Source: Microbulbifer agarilyticus (GTDB taxonomy: Bacteria > Pseudomonadota > Gammaproteobacteria > Pseudomonadales > Cellvibrionaceae). From it: a stretch of DNA of 64,000 nucleotides. Shown piece after piece: positions 25,485 through 34,685 of this stretch. The stretch covers positions 4,025,501-4,089,500 of the forward strand of contig NZ_CP019650.1 of assembly GCF_001999945.1 (NCBI RefSeq). The letters are read 5' to 3'. The position numbers were made by a program, and so were the translations under genes. The stretch's first letter is position 1. Each line of letters begins with the position of its first letter. The notes below the pieces were generated by a model, which did no database searches, was not told where the DNA came from, and was given only the letters and a program-made list of their open reading frames with translations.

Positions 25485-27908
25485 ATGCCAACCAACCAGC
25501 GAGTAATTCTGGGCCTGTGCCTAATCTGCATAGTGTTTTTATGTGGTGGCTGCGACCGTACATCGAAAGATTCAGAAACCCGACAACCAGGCACAGTTGG
25601 CGCTGAAAATGGCGAGGTCGATCATTCGTCCACTGACAGTGATGCTGACGGCGCCACTATAAATGGCACGGCGGGCCAACCCCATAAGAAGTTCACCGGT
25701 AAAGCGGCGCAAAAAGGCGACCTCCGGCCTAGCGCTGTATGGGATCCAGACACCACCGCGGAATACCCAATTGGCGCATTCAATAACTATATCGAAACCG
25801 GTGATCTGAACGCGATTAAGAAGCGCGGCATGCTGCGTATCCTGATTGACATCGCCAACACAGATTCTTTGCACCGCGCGGCGACACAGCAGGACATTGA
25901 GATTGAATTGGCACGCCGCAAGGCGGAAAAGCTGGGTCTCGAACCCGTGGTGCTGTTCGTGGAAAATTTTGACCGACTTATTCCACTATTGATCGAAGGC
26001 AAGGGCGATATCATCGCGAACAATTTGGTGCCCACCAGAGAACGTGCTGAACTTATCGACTTCAGTAAAACTGTCGGCAAGACCCACGACACCCTGGTAT
26101 CGAACACGGATACGCCGGAGGTCAAGGCCGGCGATTCCCTGGAAGGTAAAACCCTCGCGGTTACCAAGGGAACTGTTTTTGAGACCCGCGGCAGGGAAAT
26201 CGCCAAACAGCACCCGGGCCTGAAACTCGAGGTGGTCACTCAAAATTATGTCGAACTGGCAATTGACGTTTCCATGGGGCATATCGACTTCACGGTAATC
26301 GATGAACAGATTTTCGATTTGGTGCAACAATTCCGTGACAATATCAAAAAGAATGTGGTGTTTGAGCGTGAAGACCCTCTGACCATCGGTATTCGCAAAG
26401 ACTCACCACAGTTGAAACAGGCGCTCAATGAGGCCATTCGCAGTATCAAACTGACCAACCCCTACGAACGCCATATCGGAGACCTGGACTCAATCAAGGA
26501 GCGAGGTGTGCTCCGCGCGGTGACCCGCAACCATCCCGGTACCTATTTTATGTGGAAGGGACGGGTGATGGGATACGAATACGAACTGCTGCAGCAGTTT
26601 GCCAAGAGCCTCGGTGTCCGACTGGAGATTGTGGTTGCGCCCACCCACCGCGAAATATTCACCATGGTGCGTGACGGCAAAGCAGATGTAGCCGCCAGCC
26701 TGATCTCTGACACCGACGCGCGGGATGAGGCCGGCATGGACTTTGGCCCCCACTACATACAGGCAGCGGTATCCATTGTCGGTCAGCCGGAGGACAAGTT
26801 AGAGACACTGGAAGACCTGAACGGCAGAACCATCCATTTGCTGAAGTCGAGTAGCCAGTTCGAACTGCTGATGCAGCTGATGCAGGAGCGACCAGAGTTT
26901 AAGGATTTAAAAATCGATATTGCGCTGGTACCGGAAAACCTGACCATCCCCCAGATTCTCGATCATGTGGCCGATGGCGAGTACGACCTTACGATTGCCG
27001 ATGACGTGACCGTGCGTCTGGAAAAACATTGGCGCGACGACATCGTCAAAATTTACGACCTTAAAATTGAAGATAATTTTTACGCGTGGATGGTGCGGGA
27101 AAATAATCCAGAGCTGCTCGCTGCAATAGAGAAGTTTTTCAACACCCCCAAAATCGTCAAACTGCGCGAGACTCTGTACAAGAAATATTTTGACCAACCG
27201 CGTAGAACACGGGATGAAATCAAGTACCTTAGCGAGAAGGGTGAGATTTCTCCCTATGACGAGCTGGTAAAAAAATATGCGGAGGAGTTTAACTTCGACT
27301 GGCGATTGATCGTCGCGCAAATGTTTCAGGAAAGCTCGTTCAACCCCAAAGCAAAATCCTGGGTTGGTGCGCAGGGTCTGATGCAGGTCATGCCGGATAC
27401 CGGCAAGCAGGTGGGCGAGAATAACCTGTTCGACCCTGAGACCAGTGTGCGCGCCGGCCTGAAGTATCTGCGCTGGCTGTATCGCAAATTTGAAGACAAG
27501 GGTATCAGCCCCGAGAACAGAATGTGGTTTACCCTCGCCTCATATAACGCTGGCCTCGGACATGTGTACGACGCACAGGACCTGGCGGAGGAAAAAGGCT
27601 GGGACCGCAATGTCTGGTTTGGCAACGTGGAAAACGCCATGCTGCTGCTGGCAGAAAGGAAATACTACTCCAAGGCACGTTACGGTTATGCACGCGGGCA
27701 GGAACCCTACGATTACGTACGCAAAATATCCCAGCGCTTTCGCACCTATGCGGCACTGCTGGAAGCCTACCGTCGCCAGCAGGACGTCAGCGCGATTCAC
27801 TGTGTGGTAGCTGGAGCCTGGCCGGATTGGCTTGATTCCTATGCTACGGGTGCCGGCCGCGACGCGAGACGGTGCCTGAATGCGCGGGCACTGGCCAGTA
27901 CCCACTGA
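25485..27908 (+). CDS. MltF-like lytic transglycosylase lipoprotein with two substrate-binding domains
   Basis: An 807-residue lipoprotein: signal peptide ending in a LCGGC lipobox (about residue 23), a polar linker, then two consecutive periplasmic substrate-binding (SBP_bac_3) domains at about 112-330 and 345-570, and a lytic transglycosylase domain at about 595-765. The second domain starts a second time with IKERGVLRAVTRN after the first IKKRGMLRILIDI. The catalytic Glu is E616 in MFQESSFNPKAKSWVGAQGLMQVMPDT. E. coli MltF has one such domain, so this is a duplicated architecture. The last 40 residues (from about 768) are rich in Cys, Trp and Arg, unlike the rest, and may reflect a shifted or recently extended C-terminus. 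Confidence 0.88.
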   Translation: MPTNQRVILGLCLICIVFLCGGCDRTSKDSETRQPGTVGAENGEVDHSSTDSDADGATINGTAGQPHKKFTGKAAQKGDLRPSAVWDPDTTAEYPIGAFNNYIETGDLNAIKKRGMLRILIDIANTDSLHRAATQQDIEIELARRKAEKLGLEPVVLFVENFDRLIPLLIEGKGDIIANNLVPTRERAELIDFSKTVGKTHDTLVSNTDTPEVKAGDSLEGKTLAVTKGTVFETRGREIAKQHPGLKLEVVTQNYVELAIDVSMGHIDFTVIDEQIFDLVQQFRDNIKKNVVFEREDPLTIGIRKDSPQLKQALNEAIRSIKLTNPYERHIGDLDSIKERGVLRAVTRNHPGTYFMWKGRVMGYEYELLQQFAKSLGVRLEIVVAPTHREIFTMVRDGKADVAASLISDTDARDEAGMDFGPHYIQAAVSIVGQPEDKLETLEDLNGRTIHLLKSSSQFELLMQLMQERPEFKDLKIDIALVPENLTIPQILDHVADGEYDLTIADDVTVRLEKHWRDDIVKIYDLKIEDNFYAWMVRENNPELLAAIEKFFNTPKIVKLRETLYKKYFDQPRRTRDEIKYLSEKGEISPYDELVKKYAEEFNFDWRLIVAQMFQESSFNPKAKSWVGAQGLMQVMPDTGKQVGENNLFDPETSVRAGLKYLRWLYRKFEDKGISPENRMWFTLASYNAGLGHVYDAQDLAEEKGWDRNVWFGNVENAMLLLAERKYYSKARYGYARGQEPYDYVRKISQRFRTYAALLEAYRRQQDVSAIHCVVAGAWPDWLDSYATGAGRDARRCLNARALASTH

Positions 27909-28159
27909 AGCCATGGATGCTGTATGCATGCCCTAGCGCGACGCTTAATACCTGCCATGAACCGGGTTTTTGTTCTGCCATATTCGCAAATCAGGAGCCC
28001 GGAAATACTGGCATAACTAGCTCTTGAGTCCTAAATAGCGTTTTTAGGCCAGTAAATAGACGCTTCTCGGTGCCGAATTCGAGGGGCTCTCCCGCCAACA
28101 AAGCGACTTTTTCGCACAACTTTTCACCAGCCCAACTCCCAATTGCCACATTTCAGCTC

Positions 28160-28165
28160 TATAAT
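28160..28165 (+). promoter_or_regulatory. Possible typA promoter -10 box
   Basis: TATAAT lies about 120 nt before the typA start in the 27909-28283 gap, which holds no gene. No convincing -35 hexamer at 17 nt was found. Confidence 0.4.
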
Positions 28166-28283
28166 GCGCGCGCTTTGGCCGGATAGCCGCTGTATCTCAT
28201 CTCAGCCCAGCCCCCGCCTGACCTAATTCTCTGGTGTGACCCTATGGTTGCGCCCAATCACGCATTACGCCCAGAGGCCCCCT

Positions 28284-30092
28284 GTGATAGACAATCTTCG
28301 CAATATCGCGATCATCGCCCACGTTGACCACGGTAAGACCACCCTGGTGGACAAGCTGCTGCAGCAGTCCGGCACCCTCGACCGCCGCAGCGCCGATTCC
28401 GAGCGCGTGATGGACTCCAACGATCAGGAAAAAGAGCGCGGCATTACCATCCTCGCCAAGAACACCGCGATCAACTGGAACGACTACCGCATCAACATCG
28501 TGGACACCCCGGGGCACGCCGACTTCGGTGGTGAGGTAGAGCGCGTACTGTCTATGGTGGACTCGGTGCTACTGTTGGTAGACGCGGTAGACGGCCCCAT
28601 GCCGCAGACCCGCTTCGTAACCCAGAAGGCGTTCGAGCAGGGCCTCAACCCGATCGTGGTCATCAATAAGATCGACCGCCCGGGCGCGCGTCCGGACTGG
28701 GTCATGGACCAGGTGTTCGACCTGTTCGACAGCCTCGGTGCCACCGACGAGCAGCTGGACTTCCCGGTGATCTACGCCTCGGCCCTGAACGGTATCGCCG
28801 GTAACGACGAAACCGATATGGCGGACGACATGACCCCGCTGTTCCAGATGATCGTCGACAAGGTTGAGCCGCCCAAGGTTGACCAGGACGGCCCCTTCCA
28901 GATGCAGATCTCCGCACTGGACTACAACAGCTACGTGGGCGTGATCGGTGTTGGCCGCATCACCCGCGGCACCCTGAAGCCGAACCAGCAGACCGTTGTA
29001 CTCGACCGCGAAGGCAACTCCCGCAAGGCCAAGGTACTGCAGGTAATGGGTTACCTGGGCCTCGAGCGTGTGGAAGTGGAACAGGCCAGCGCTGGTGACA
29101 TCGTCTGTATTACCGGTGTGGGCGAGCTGAATATTTCCGACACCCTGTGTGACCCGGAAAACCCGGAAGTACTGCCTGCGCTGACCGTGGACGAGCCCAC
29201 CGTAAGCATGACTTTCCAGGTGAACGACTCGCCGTTCGCCGGCCTGGACGGCAAGTACGTCACCAGCCGCAATATCAAGGAGCGCCTGGACCAGGAACTG
29301 ATCCACAACGTGGCACTGCGTGTGGAGCAGGGCGATTCTCCGGACAAGTTCAAAGTATCCGGCCGCGGTGAACTGCACCTGTCGGTACTGATCGAATCCA
29401 TGCGTCGCGAAGGCTTCGAGCTGGGTGTATCCCGTCCGGAAGTAGTACAGAAAATTGTCGATGGTGAAGTACAGGAACCTTACGAGCAGGTAGTGATCGA
29501 CGTCGAAGATCAGCACCAGGGTTCCATTATGGAAGAGCTGGGTCTGCGCAAGGCCGAACTCACTAACATGGAGCCGGACGGCAAGGGCCGCGTGCGCCTG
29601 ACCTTCGTGGTACCGTCCCGCGGCATGATCGGTTTCCGTAACCAGTTCCTGACCCTGACCAGTGGCTCCGGCATCATGACCAGCATCTTCGACCACTACG
29701 GTCCGGTGAAGGAAGGTGACGTAACCAGCCGCATCAACGGTGTACTGGTATCCATGGTGAAAGGCAAGACGCTGGCCTACGCCCTGTATGCACTGCAGGA
29801 CCGCGGCCGTCTGTTCCTGGGCCACGGTGAAGAAATTTATGAAGGCCAGATCGTCGGCCTGCACTCCCGCGACAACGACCTGGTGGTTAACCCCACCAAG
29901 GCCAAGCAGCTCACCAATGTGCGCGCCGCGGGTACCGATGAAGCCCTGACCCTGACACCGCCGATCCGCCACACCCTGGAACAGGCACTGGAATTTATCG
30001 AAGACGACGAGCTGTGTGAGGTAACCCCGAACCACATCCGTCTGCGCAAAAAAATCCTGCAGGAAAATATGCGCAAGCGCGCGAAGAAGTAA
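28284..30092 (+). CDS. typA: Ribosome-associated GTPase TypA/BipA
   Basis: A 602-residue translational GTPase of the EF-G family that helps 50S assembly and stress or cold adaptation. The G domain has [10 protein letters not shown] (G1), DTPGHADF (G3) and NKIDRPGA (G4), followed by domain II and the EF-G-like C-terminal domains, and a characteristic C-terminal region ([29 protein letters not shown]). GTG 28284 gives the canonical start [19 protein letters not shown] with AGAGG 7 nt upstream; the longer in-frame extension from 28236 is not conserved in the family. Confidence 0.96.
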   Translation: MIDNLRNIAIIAHVDHGKTTLVDKLLQQSGTLDRRSADSERVMDSNDQEKERGITILAKNTAINWNDYRINIVDTPGHADFGGEVERVLSMVDSVLLLVDAVDGPMPQTRFVTQKAFEQGLNPIVVINKIDRPGARPDWVMDQVFDLFDSLGATDEQLDFPVIYASALNGIAGNDETDMADDMTPLFQMIVDKVEPPKVDQDGPFQMQISALDYNSYVGVIGVGRITRGTLKPNQQTVVLDREGNSRKAKVLQVMGYLGLERVEVEQASAGDIVCITGVGELNISDTLCDPENPEVLPALTVDEPTVSMTFQVNDSPFAGLDGKYVTSRNIKERLDQELIHNVALRVEQGDSPDKFKVSGRGELHLSVLIESMRREGFELGVSRPEVVQKIVDGEVQEPYEQVVIDVEDQHQGSIMEELGLRKAELTNMEPDGKGRVRLTFVVPSRGMIGFRNQFLTLTSGSGIMTSIFDHYGPVKEGDVTSRINGVLVSMVKGKTLAYALYALQDRGRLFLGHGEEIYEGQIVGLHSRDNDLVVNPTKAKQLTNVRAAGTDEALTLTPPIRHTLEQALEFIEDDELCEVTPNHIRLRKKILQENMRKRAKK

Positions 30093-30107
30093 TTTCTTCC
30101 ACGCACA

Positions 30108-30137
30108 AAAAAACGGGGCCAACTGGCCCCGTTTTTT
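30108..30137. terminator. Bidirectional terminator between typA and the C39 protease gene
   Basis: The stem AAACGGGGCC (30111-30120) and GGCCCCGTTT (30125-30134) with loop AACT has an A-tract before and a T-tract after. It can serve typA on the plus strand and the converging gene on the minus strand. Confidence 0.9.
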
Positions 30138-30156
30138 ATTGGCTTAACACAATCAG

Positions 30157-32052
30157 TTATTCATAGATGTGCAGCCATAGATCGTCGCCAGTGCCATTGT
30201 CGTTAATGGCGTACTCAAAGGCGTCTTTCGGGTAGCGTACGCCTTCGCCGGAAACATTGGAGTTGTAGCTGCCCCACTTCTGCAGGTTCCACTGACCGAA
30301 CGGATCATTCACGGTGTAGTACTCACCATCAAAGTCGGTCACCACCATGATGTGGCCCGGGTTGGTGAACCAGCCGTGCACAATCGCCAGCTTGCCGGTA
30401 GTCACTGCGTCGCGCAGCTCCTGAATGGTGCCGTTGGTTTTGCTGTCCGCGCGCTTGCTGCTGCCGGCGCGAATCGCCATCTGGTTAAAGCCCCACTCCA
30501 GGTCCGGCACCGTTTGCAGTACCCCACCGAGTTCTTCGTACAGGTAATCCGGGGTTCGGCCATTAGCGGCGGGGCTGGTGAAACCGAAGTGGTCGGTAAC
30601 CATCGCCAGTGAGGTGATGGAGCAGGTGCCGTAGGGGTCATAGTAGTTTTCGGTTTGTTTCCAGTAGGGAATCGCAACCGGCGCCGGCGGGTCTACCGGA
30701 TCAACGGGATCGACAATCACACCGGAATCACCCAGATAATCGGTCAGGTTATTGTTACCGGTATTGCAGTCGGTCGCATCAAACTCGGACATATTCCAGT
30801 CGAGTGCCGCCCAGTCATTCCACACGGCCTGCGGTACGGAGCCGCCGGGCACACGCCAGACCGAGGTATTCGGGCCGGCCGCTTCGAGGAAGTCGGTCAG
30901 CTGTGCCGGGGTGATATCGTCGTACTCGGTGGAAACAATATGCCAGATCGGCTTCTGCGCACCCATTTCGCGGTATTCACAGTTACCCGCAGCAATCCAC
31001 TGCTTGGCCGCCTGCATGTAGGGCTGGCCCCAGACTTCCACATAGGTCTGCGGCATGTGGAAATCCACATACTGGTCGATGATGCCTACATTCATCCCCT
31101 GATCCATCGGGTTACCCCAAGTGGTGGTGCCGATGGGGAAACTGCCAGAGAAATGTCCATCGCGTTCCGCGTCATCACGTGCGGAAAGCATTGCCTGATA
31201 AATGCTGTGCAGTTCGGTAGTGGTGTTGTTGAACTCTACCTCCACATCCAAGACAAAACCGACATAGCCGTATTTAGCGGCATAATAAAGTGCATCCGCC
31301 TGCGCGCTTTCATTGCCCGGGTAGTTATAGGACCAGGCCCAGGGCTCGATACCGCGGGAGCGGTAAATATCGGTGGTGGTGGTCGAACAGGCATCGGCAA
31401 ACAGGCCACAGTTCTGCGAACCGTCAGCGATCTTGATAAAGATACGCTTTACACCCATTGCCGCCAGCTCATCTGCCAGCTGCGTGTGGGTGCGACCGAG
31501 ACCGGCCTCATCGATATACCACAGCCAGACACCGAATTTATTCACCAGCTGCGGAGCGGGATCTGGATCCGGCGCATTGGCAATTTCATCTTTTACCGCG
31601 AGGTAGAAATTCGCCGACCAGCGATTGGTGTAACAAGCAGTGCCTCCACCTAGGCGGTCGCAGGCCTCAACCTCTTCGCCCTTGAAGTTGCCGTACACAT
31701 TATTTTCCGCACCGCTCACCTGTTCAAAACAGTGGCCTCCGTAGGTAGGGGAGCGCACGGTGTCGTCCGGACAGCTGCCGGTGCCGCGCAGGTTTTCGGT
31801 GAAGCCGCGGGACCAGCGCAGTACTTCAACATTGGTACCCTGTACCGGGTAGGTATAAGTATTGGTGCAAGCGCTGCCACCGCCATAGGCAACGCACTTG
31901 TCGACCATGGCATTGGTGAATGGACCAAAAGCATCGGTTTCGGTTGCACAAAAATCTAATGAGGAATCAAAGGTGGAGCCTTCCGGACACAGGGCATGTC
32001 CTTTTGCGCAAAACATTAGCGCCGCCACCAGAAAAACTTTTCTGAGCGTCAT
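30157..32052 (-). CDS. Secreted TIM-barrel/C39-like cysteine protease fusion with Cys-rich repeats
   Basis: A 631-residue secreted protein. A signal peptide (about 1-20) is followed by two related Cys-rich repeats: C22, C35, C53, C62 and C94, C108, C131, C140, each ending C-x4-GGG-[ST]-AC. A TIM-barrel domain at about 172-420 has an acidic DVEVEF strand end (D269, E271, E273), as in glycosidase-like barrels. A Pro/Asp/Val linker (about 445-460) leads to a C39-type peptidase domain with Cys477 (GTCSITS), His567 (NPGHIMVV) and Asp583 (VNDPFG). Known bacteriocin-processing C39 peptidases are ABC-linked; this one is soluble and secreted. Cell-wall degradation or interbacterial attack is possible but unproven. 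Confidence 0.75.
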   Translation of the reverse strand: MTLRKVFLVAALMFCAKGHALCPEGSTFDSSLDFCATETDAFGPFTNAMVDKCVAYGGGSACTNTYTYPVQGTNVEVLRWSRGFTENLRGTGSCPDDTVRSPTYGGHCFEQVSGAENNVYGNFKGEEVEACDRLGGGTACYTNRWSANFYLAVKDEIANAPDPDPAPQLVNKFGVWLWYIDEAGLGRTHTQLADELAAMGVKRIFIKIADGSQNCGLFADACSTTTTDIYRSRGIEPWAWSYNYPGNESAQADALYYAAKYGYVGFVLDVEVEFNNTTTELHSIYQAMLSARDDAERDGHFSGSFPIGTTTWGNPMDQGMNVGIIDQYVDFHMPQTYVEVWGQPYMQAAKQWIAAGNCEYREMGAQKPIWHIVSTEYDDITPAQLTDFLEAAGPNTSVWRVPGGSVPQAVWNDWAALDWNMSEFDATDCNTGNNNLTDYLGDSGVIVDPVDPVDPPAPVAIPYWKQTENYYDPYGTCSITSLAMVTDHFGFTSPAANGRTPDYLYEELGGVLQTVPDLEWGFNQMAIRAGSSKRADSKTNGTIQELRDAVTTGKLAIVHGWFTNPGHIMVVTDFDGEYYTVNDPFGQWNLQKWGSYNSNVSGEGVRYPKDAFEYAINDNGTGDDLWLHIYE

Positions 32053-32308
32053 GGTTTTTTCCTGTATTTATTTTTTTAAAGGAAAAGACAAGGGACCGCA
32101 GAGCGCACAGCCAGAATTACGGCGCTCACCGCTGTCTCCTGAGGGTGTTATATGACGAGCGGGGTTTTTTAAGAAAATCAGAATCTATCGGTGGGAGCGA
32201 TTGTAGCGAGAAAACTACTTGAACAAATGTCTAGCAACGAAGAAAAATAGCAAGTGGAAATTTGCGAAAGAGGCATACCCACAGGCCTACCTCTTCACTT
32301 TAATGCAA

Positions 32309-32869
32309 TTAAGCGGGCGGGGCGGTCGCAACAAATATGGGATCTTCGCTGGCAACTTCCAGTAAACGCTGCAGGTTTTCGTGCCCGTCAATAGAGAAGC
32401 GATTACGGAATTGCCCCCAGGCTACGCCGACCGCTACGCGATAATGAGCATCATTAAATTCGCCAGCCACCGGCAGAGGCGCGGCGTTCAGCTCACCCAA
32501 AATGGATGCAACACGTTTTTGCTGGCGACGGGTGTACACGTTCTCATTCAGGTCCAGGCCAGTGCGCTCCAGCAGGAACAAATTTATCGCGCTATCGAGC
32601 AAGGTATTTGCGAGACAGTAGCGATCGAGATCTCTGATATCACTGATAAATGCCTGCCCCGATTTTTCGCGGACATATTTTACGATGGACGTGGAATCGG
32701 TCAGCCTGAGCGCGCCATCTTCCAGGAAAGGCACACGCAGGGTTGGCGTACGGGGATCCTTGCTGGTATGAATATCCAGTTCGGCCATTTCCCAGTCGAG
32801 ACCTGACTGCATCAAGGCAATACGGCAGTGGCGTACAAAAGGTGAGGTGAAGCTACCAAAAAGTTTCAT
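32309..32869 (-). CDS. Glutathione S-transferase-like protein
   Basis: A 186-residue protein starting at ATG 32869 (MKLFGSFTSPFVRHCRIAL). An N-terminal thioredoxin-like domain (about 1-75) has the cis-Pro segment RVPFLEDGALRLTDSTSIVKYV typical of GSTs, and a helical C-terminal domain follows. The N-terminal SPFVR segment suggests a Ser-type active site as in other small bacterial GSTs. An in-frame extension to 32947 adds an unlikely leader. The substrate is unknown. The 32053-32308 gap downstream has no gene. Confidence 0.82.
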   Translation of the reverse strand: MKLFGSFTSPFVRHCRIALMQSGLDWEMAELDIHTSKDPRTPTLRVPFLEDGALRLTDSTSIVKYVREKSGQAFISDIRDLDRYCLANTLLDSAINLFLLERTGLDLNENVYTRRQQKRVASILGELNAAPLPVAGEFNDAHYRVAVGVAWGQFRNRFSIDGHENLQRLLEVASEDPIFVATAPPA

Positions 32870-32948
32870 AGCGCGGATGTTCCTTTTACAAATCCATATC
32901 CGGGAGGCGGGGATCTGCATCATGACGAAAAGAACGATGCGCGGCAAA

Positions 32949-32976
32949 TAAAAAACGGGCTCCAGGGCCCGTTCTT
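32949..32976 (-). terminator. Intrinsic terminator of the outer-membrane barrel gene
   Basis: The stem AACGGGC (32954-32960) and GCCCGTT (32967-32973) is preceded by AAAAA on the plus strand, giving a T-tract on the minus strand, 22 nt after the gene's stop. Confidence 0.8.
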
Positions 32977-32997
32977 TAGTCGGTACACAATCCGCAA

Positions 32998-33774
32998 TCA
33001 GAAATTGAAGCGGGTACCCAGCTCGGCAACAAAGCTGCTCATTTCCATATCAAAACGCGCGTCGAACAGGTCCGCATTGACGCGGATATCGTCGGTTTCG
33101 CGCCAGCGCACGCCACCGAATACGGTCAGCTGCTCGGTGGCATCAAAGTTAACACCGGCCATTATCTGATAGGCGAAGACACTGTCGTCATCGTTAATGA
33201 TCGTTACCCCGGACGGACGATACTCTATGTCGACATCGGCGTTACCAATACCAGCGCCGATGTAGGGCTTAAAGGGGCTGCCCAGATCGAAGTCGTAATA
33301 CACGTTGGCAAACAAATAGCTCGCATCGAATTCACCGCGACCATTAGCGACCAGGTCCGCAACAGTCACACCCAGACTGTCCGGCGCACCCGTCACCAGA
33401 ACCCCGGCATCTTCACTGCCCAGCGCGATACCCGCGGTGGAAACATTGCTGTGGGAATCAACATCATTCATGGAGCGCGCGTACTCGGCTTCGAAGCGAA
33501 TCTGCCCCATGTTGTAGCCGAGGGTCAGGCTGTAGGCGGTACCACTGTCGACATTGGTATTCCAACCCACATCGGTACCCGCGGGCAGGGCAACGCCGGC
33601 CGGCAGGGTGGTGCCCGGCCCGGTTACGAATTCACTACTGAAGCTGCCACTAGTGGCGGTGTTATCCATATCGCTGTAACCGATGTTACCGCCAATATAG
33701 AAATCCTCCGCCTGTGCAGAGATAGAAATTGCGCTCACCGCCAGGGCAAGGGCGAGTTTGTTTTTGCTGAACAT
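32998..33774 (-). CDS. Outer-membrane beta-barrel protein (OmpA/OmpW-like)
   Basis: A 258-residue protein with a signal peptide (about 1-22, cut after AQA). The remaining sequence alternates polar and hydrophobic residues (YSLTLGYNMGQIRFEAEYARSM, YLFANVYYDFDLGSPFKPYIGAGIG, FAYQIMAGVNFDATEQLTVFGGVRWRE) and ends in the C-terminal aromatic FVAELGTRFNF, the barrel-assembly signal recognised by BamA. It is an 8-strand OmpA-like or OmpW-like barrel; the exact family cannot be settled without alignment. The 33775-34052 gap is AT-rich and holds its promoter, with no gene seen. Confidence 0.8.
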   Translation of the reverse strand: MFSKNKLALALAVSAISISAQAEDFYIGGNIGYSDMDNTATSGSFSSEFVTGPGTTLPAGVALPAGTDVGWNTNVDSGTAYSLTLGYNMGQIRFEAEYARSMNDVDSHSNVSTAGIALGSEDAGVLVTGAPDSLGVTVADLVANGRGEFDASYLFANVYYDFDLGSPFKPYIGAGIGNADVDIEYRPSGVTIINDDDSVFAYQIMAGVNFDATEQLTVFGGVRWRETDDIRVNADLFDARFDMEMSSFVAELGTRFNF

Positions 33775-34052
33775 AAAAGGACTCCGGTATTTGCTAGATG
33801 ATTCAGATCGCGTTTTTGATCTTTGTCATTGATGGTTGCGATTGGAGTACGGGTGCAGCAAAAGTGCGGATTGATCGCGAAGGGAAAAATTTAAAAAATC
33901 GTGAAACAGTTGGAAGTTCAGAACATTCGTTCGATTGGGATTAATCTGCGAGAAAAAATCCGGCGTATCAACGCGTTAAATCACGAAGAATTTTGGCACC
34001 GATTCAAACACAGGAAGGATTTCGACACGCGCGTAGATCGCGCCAAATTCTG

Positions 34053-34604
34053 TTAAGCCGAAGCTGCCGGATCACCGCCGTTTTGATTTTCAGAAAAAAA
34101 ACGCGCATCTACTTTGCGCCAGGTGGCGAGCGCCGCCCGCGAGTGCAGGCTTACGGTCAGCTGCGAAAAGTCATCCTGCGCGGCACGCAGGGCCGTGAGC
34201 CCCTGGTGGGCTGCAATTTCATGGGGGAAGCGATTGGTGCCGGCACCGAGTGCCGGGAATAGCAAACGGCGCAAGCCGCGCTCCCGAGCGAGCGCCAGTA
34301 CACTGTCATAGCACTCGCGCAATTGCGCCACTCCCTGCGCACCCCACTGATCGCCACTGCTCCACTGTGGAGTGACTGTATGGATCAGATGATTCACAAG
34401 AAGGTTGGGCGCAGCACTCACCCGGGCCTCTCCCACCGGGCACTCCGGCAACTGTGAGCATTCACTGACCAGTGCGTCACCGGCGCGATCGTAGACCTGT
34501 GCAGACAGCCCGCGCCCCCGAATCAGGTGCTTGTGGGCGGGACACACCAGTGCATCGGCCTCCAGACTGAGAACGTCTTCACAAATCAGTAGCAGCCGCC
34601 CCAT
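34053..34604 (-). CDS. Macro-domain protein with altered ADP-ribose pocket
   Basis: A 183-residue cytoplasmic protein with the macro domain fold: DALVCPAHKHLIRGRGLSAQVYDRAG at about 17-42 and LLFPALGAGTNRFPHEIAA at about 113-131. In canonical O-acetyl-ADP-ribose deacetylases the first motif reads NAAN followed by a GGGV-type loop; here it is CPAHKHLIRGRGL, so the Asn residues that hold ADP-ribose are replaced. The second glycine-rich loop (ALGAGTNRFP) is nearly normal. ADP-ribose, polyADP-ribose or another nucleotide may be bound, but catalysis is doubtful. It is divergent from the GGDEF gene. Confidence 0.75.
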   Translation of the reverse strand: MGRLLLICEDVLSLEADALVCPAHKHLIRGRGLSAQVYDRAGDALVSECSQLPECPVGEARVSAAPNLLVNHLIHTVTPQWSSGDQWGAQGVAQLRECYDSVLALARERGLRRLLFPALGAGTNRFPHEIAAHQGLTALRAAQDDFSQLTVSLHSRAALATWRKVDARFFSENQNGGDPAASA

Positions 34605-34685
34605 GACCCTCTCCGCGCCAGTCCCATTCGCCTTTACTATAGCCCGCTGAGCGCCCGGTGTTAGCCGGCGGGAAATACACGGCCA

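Noticed and set aside
28569..30122. Long open frame (about 517 codons) antisense to typA
   Set aside because: Shadow of typA codon bias; low-complexity translation with no family features.
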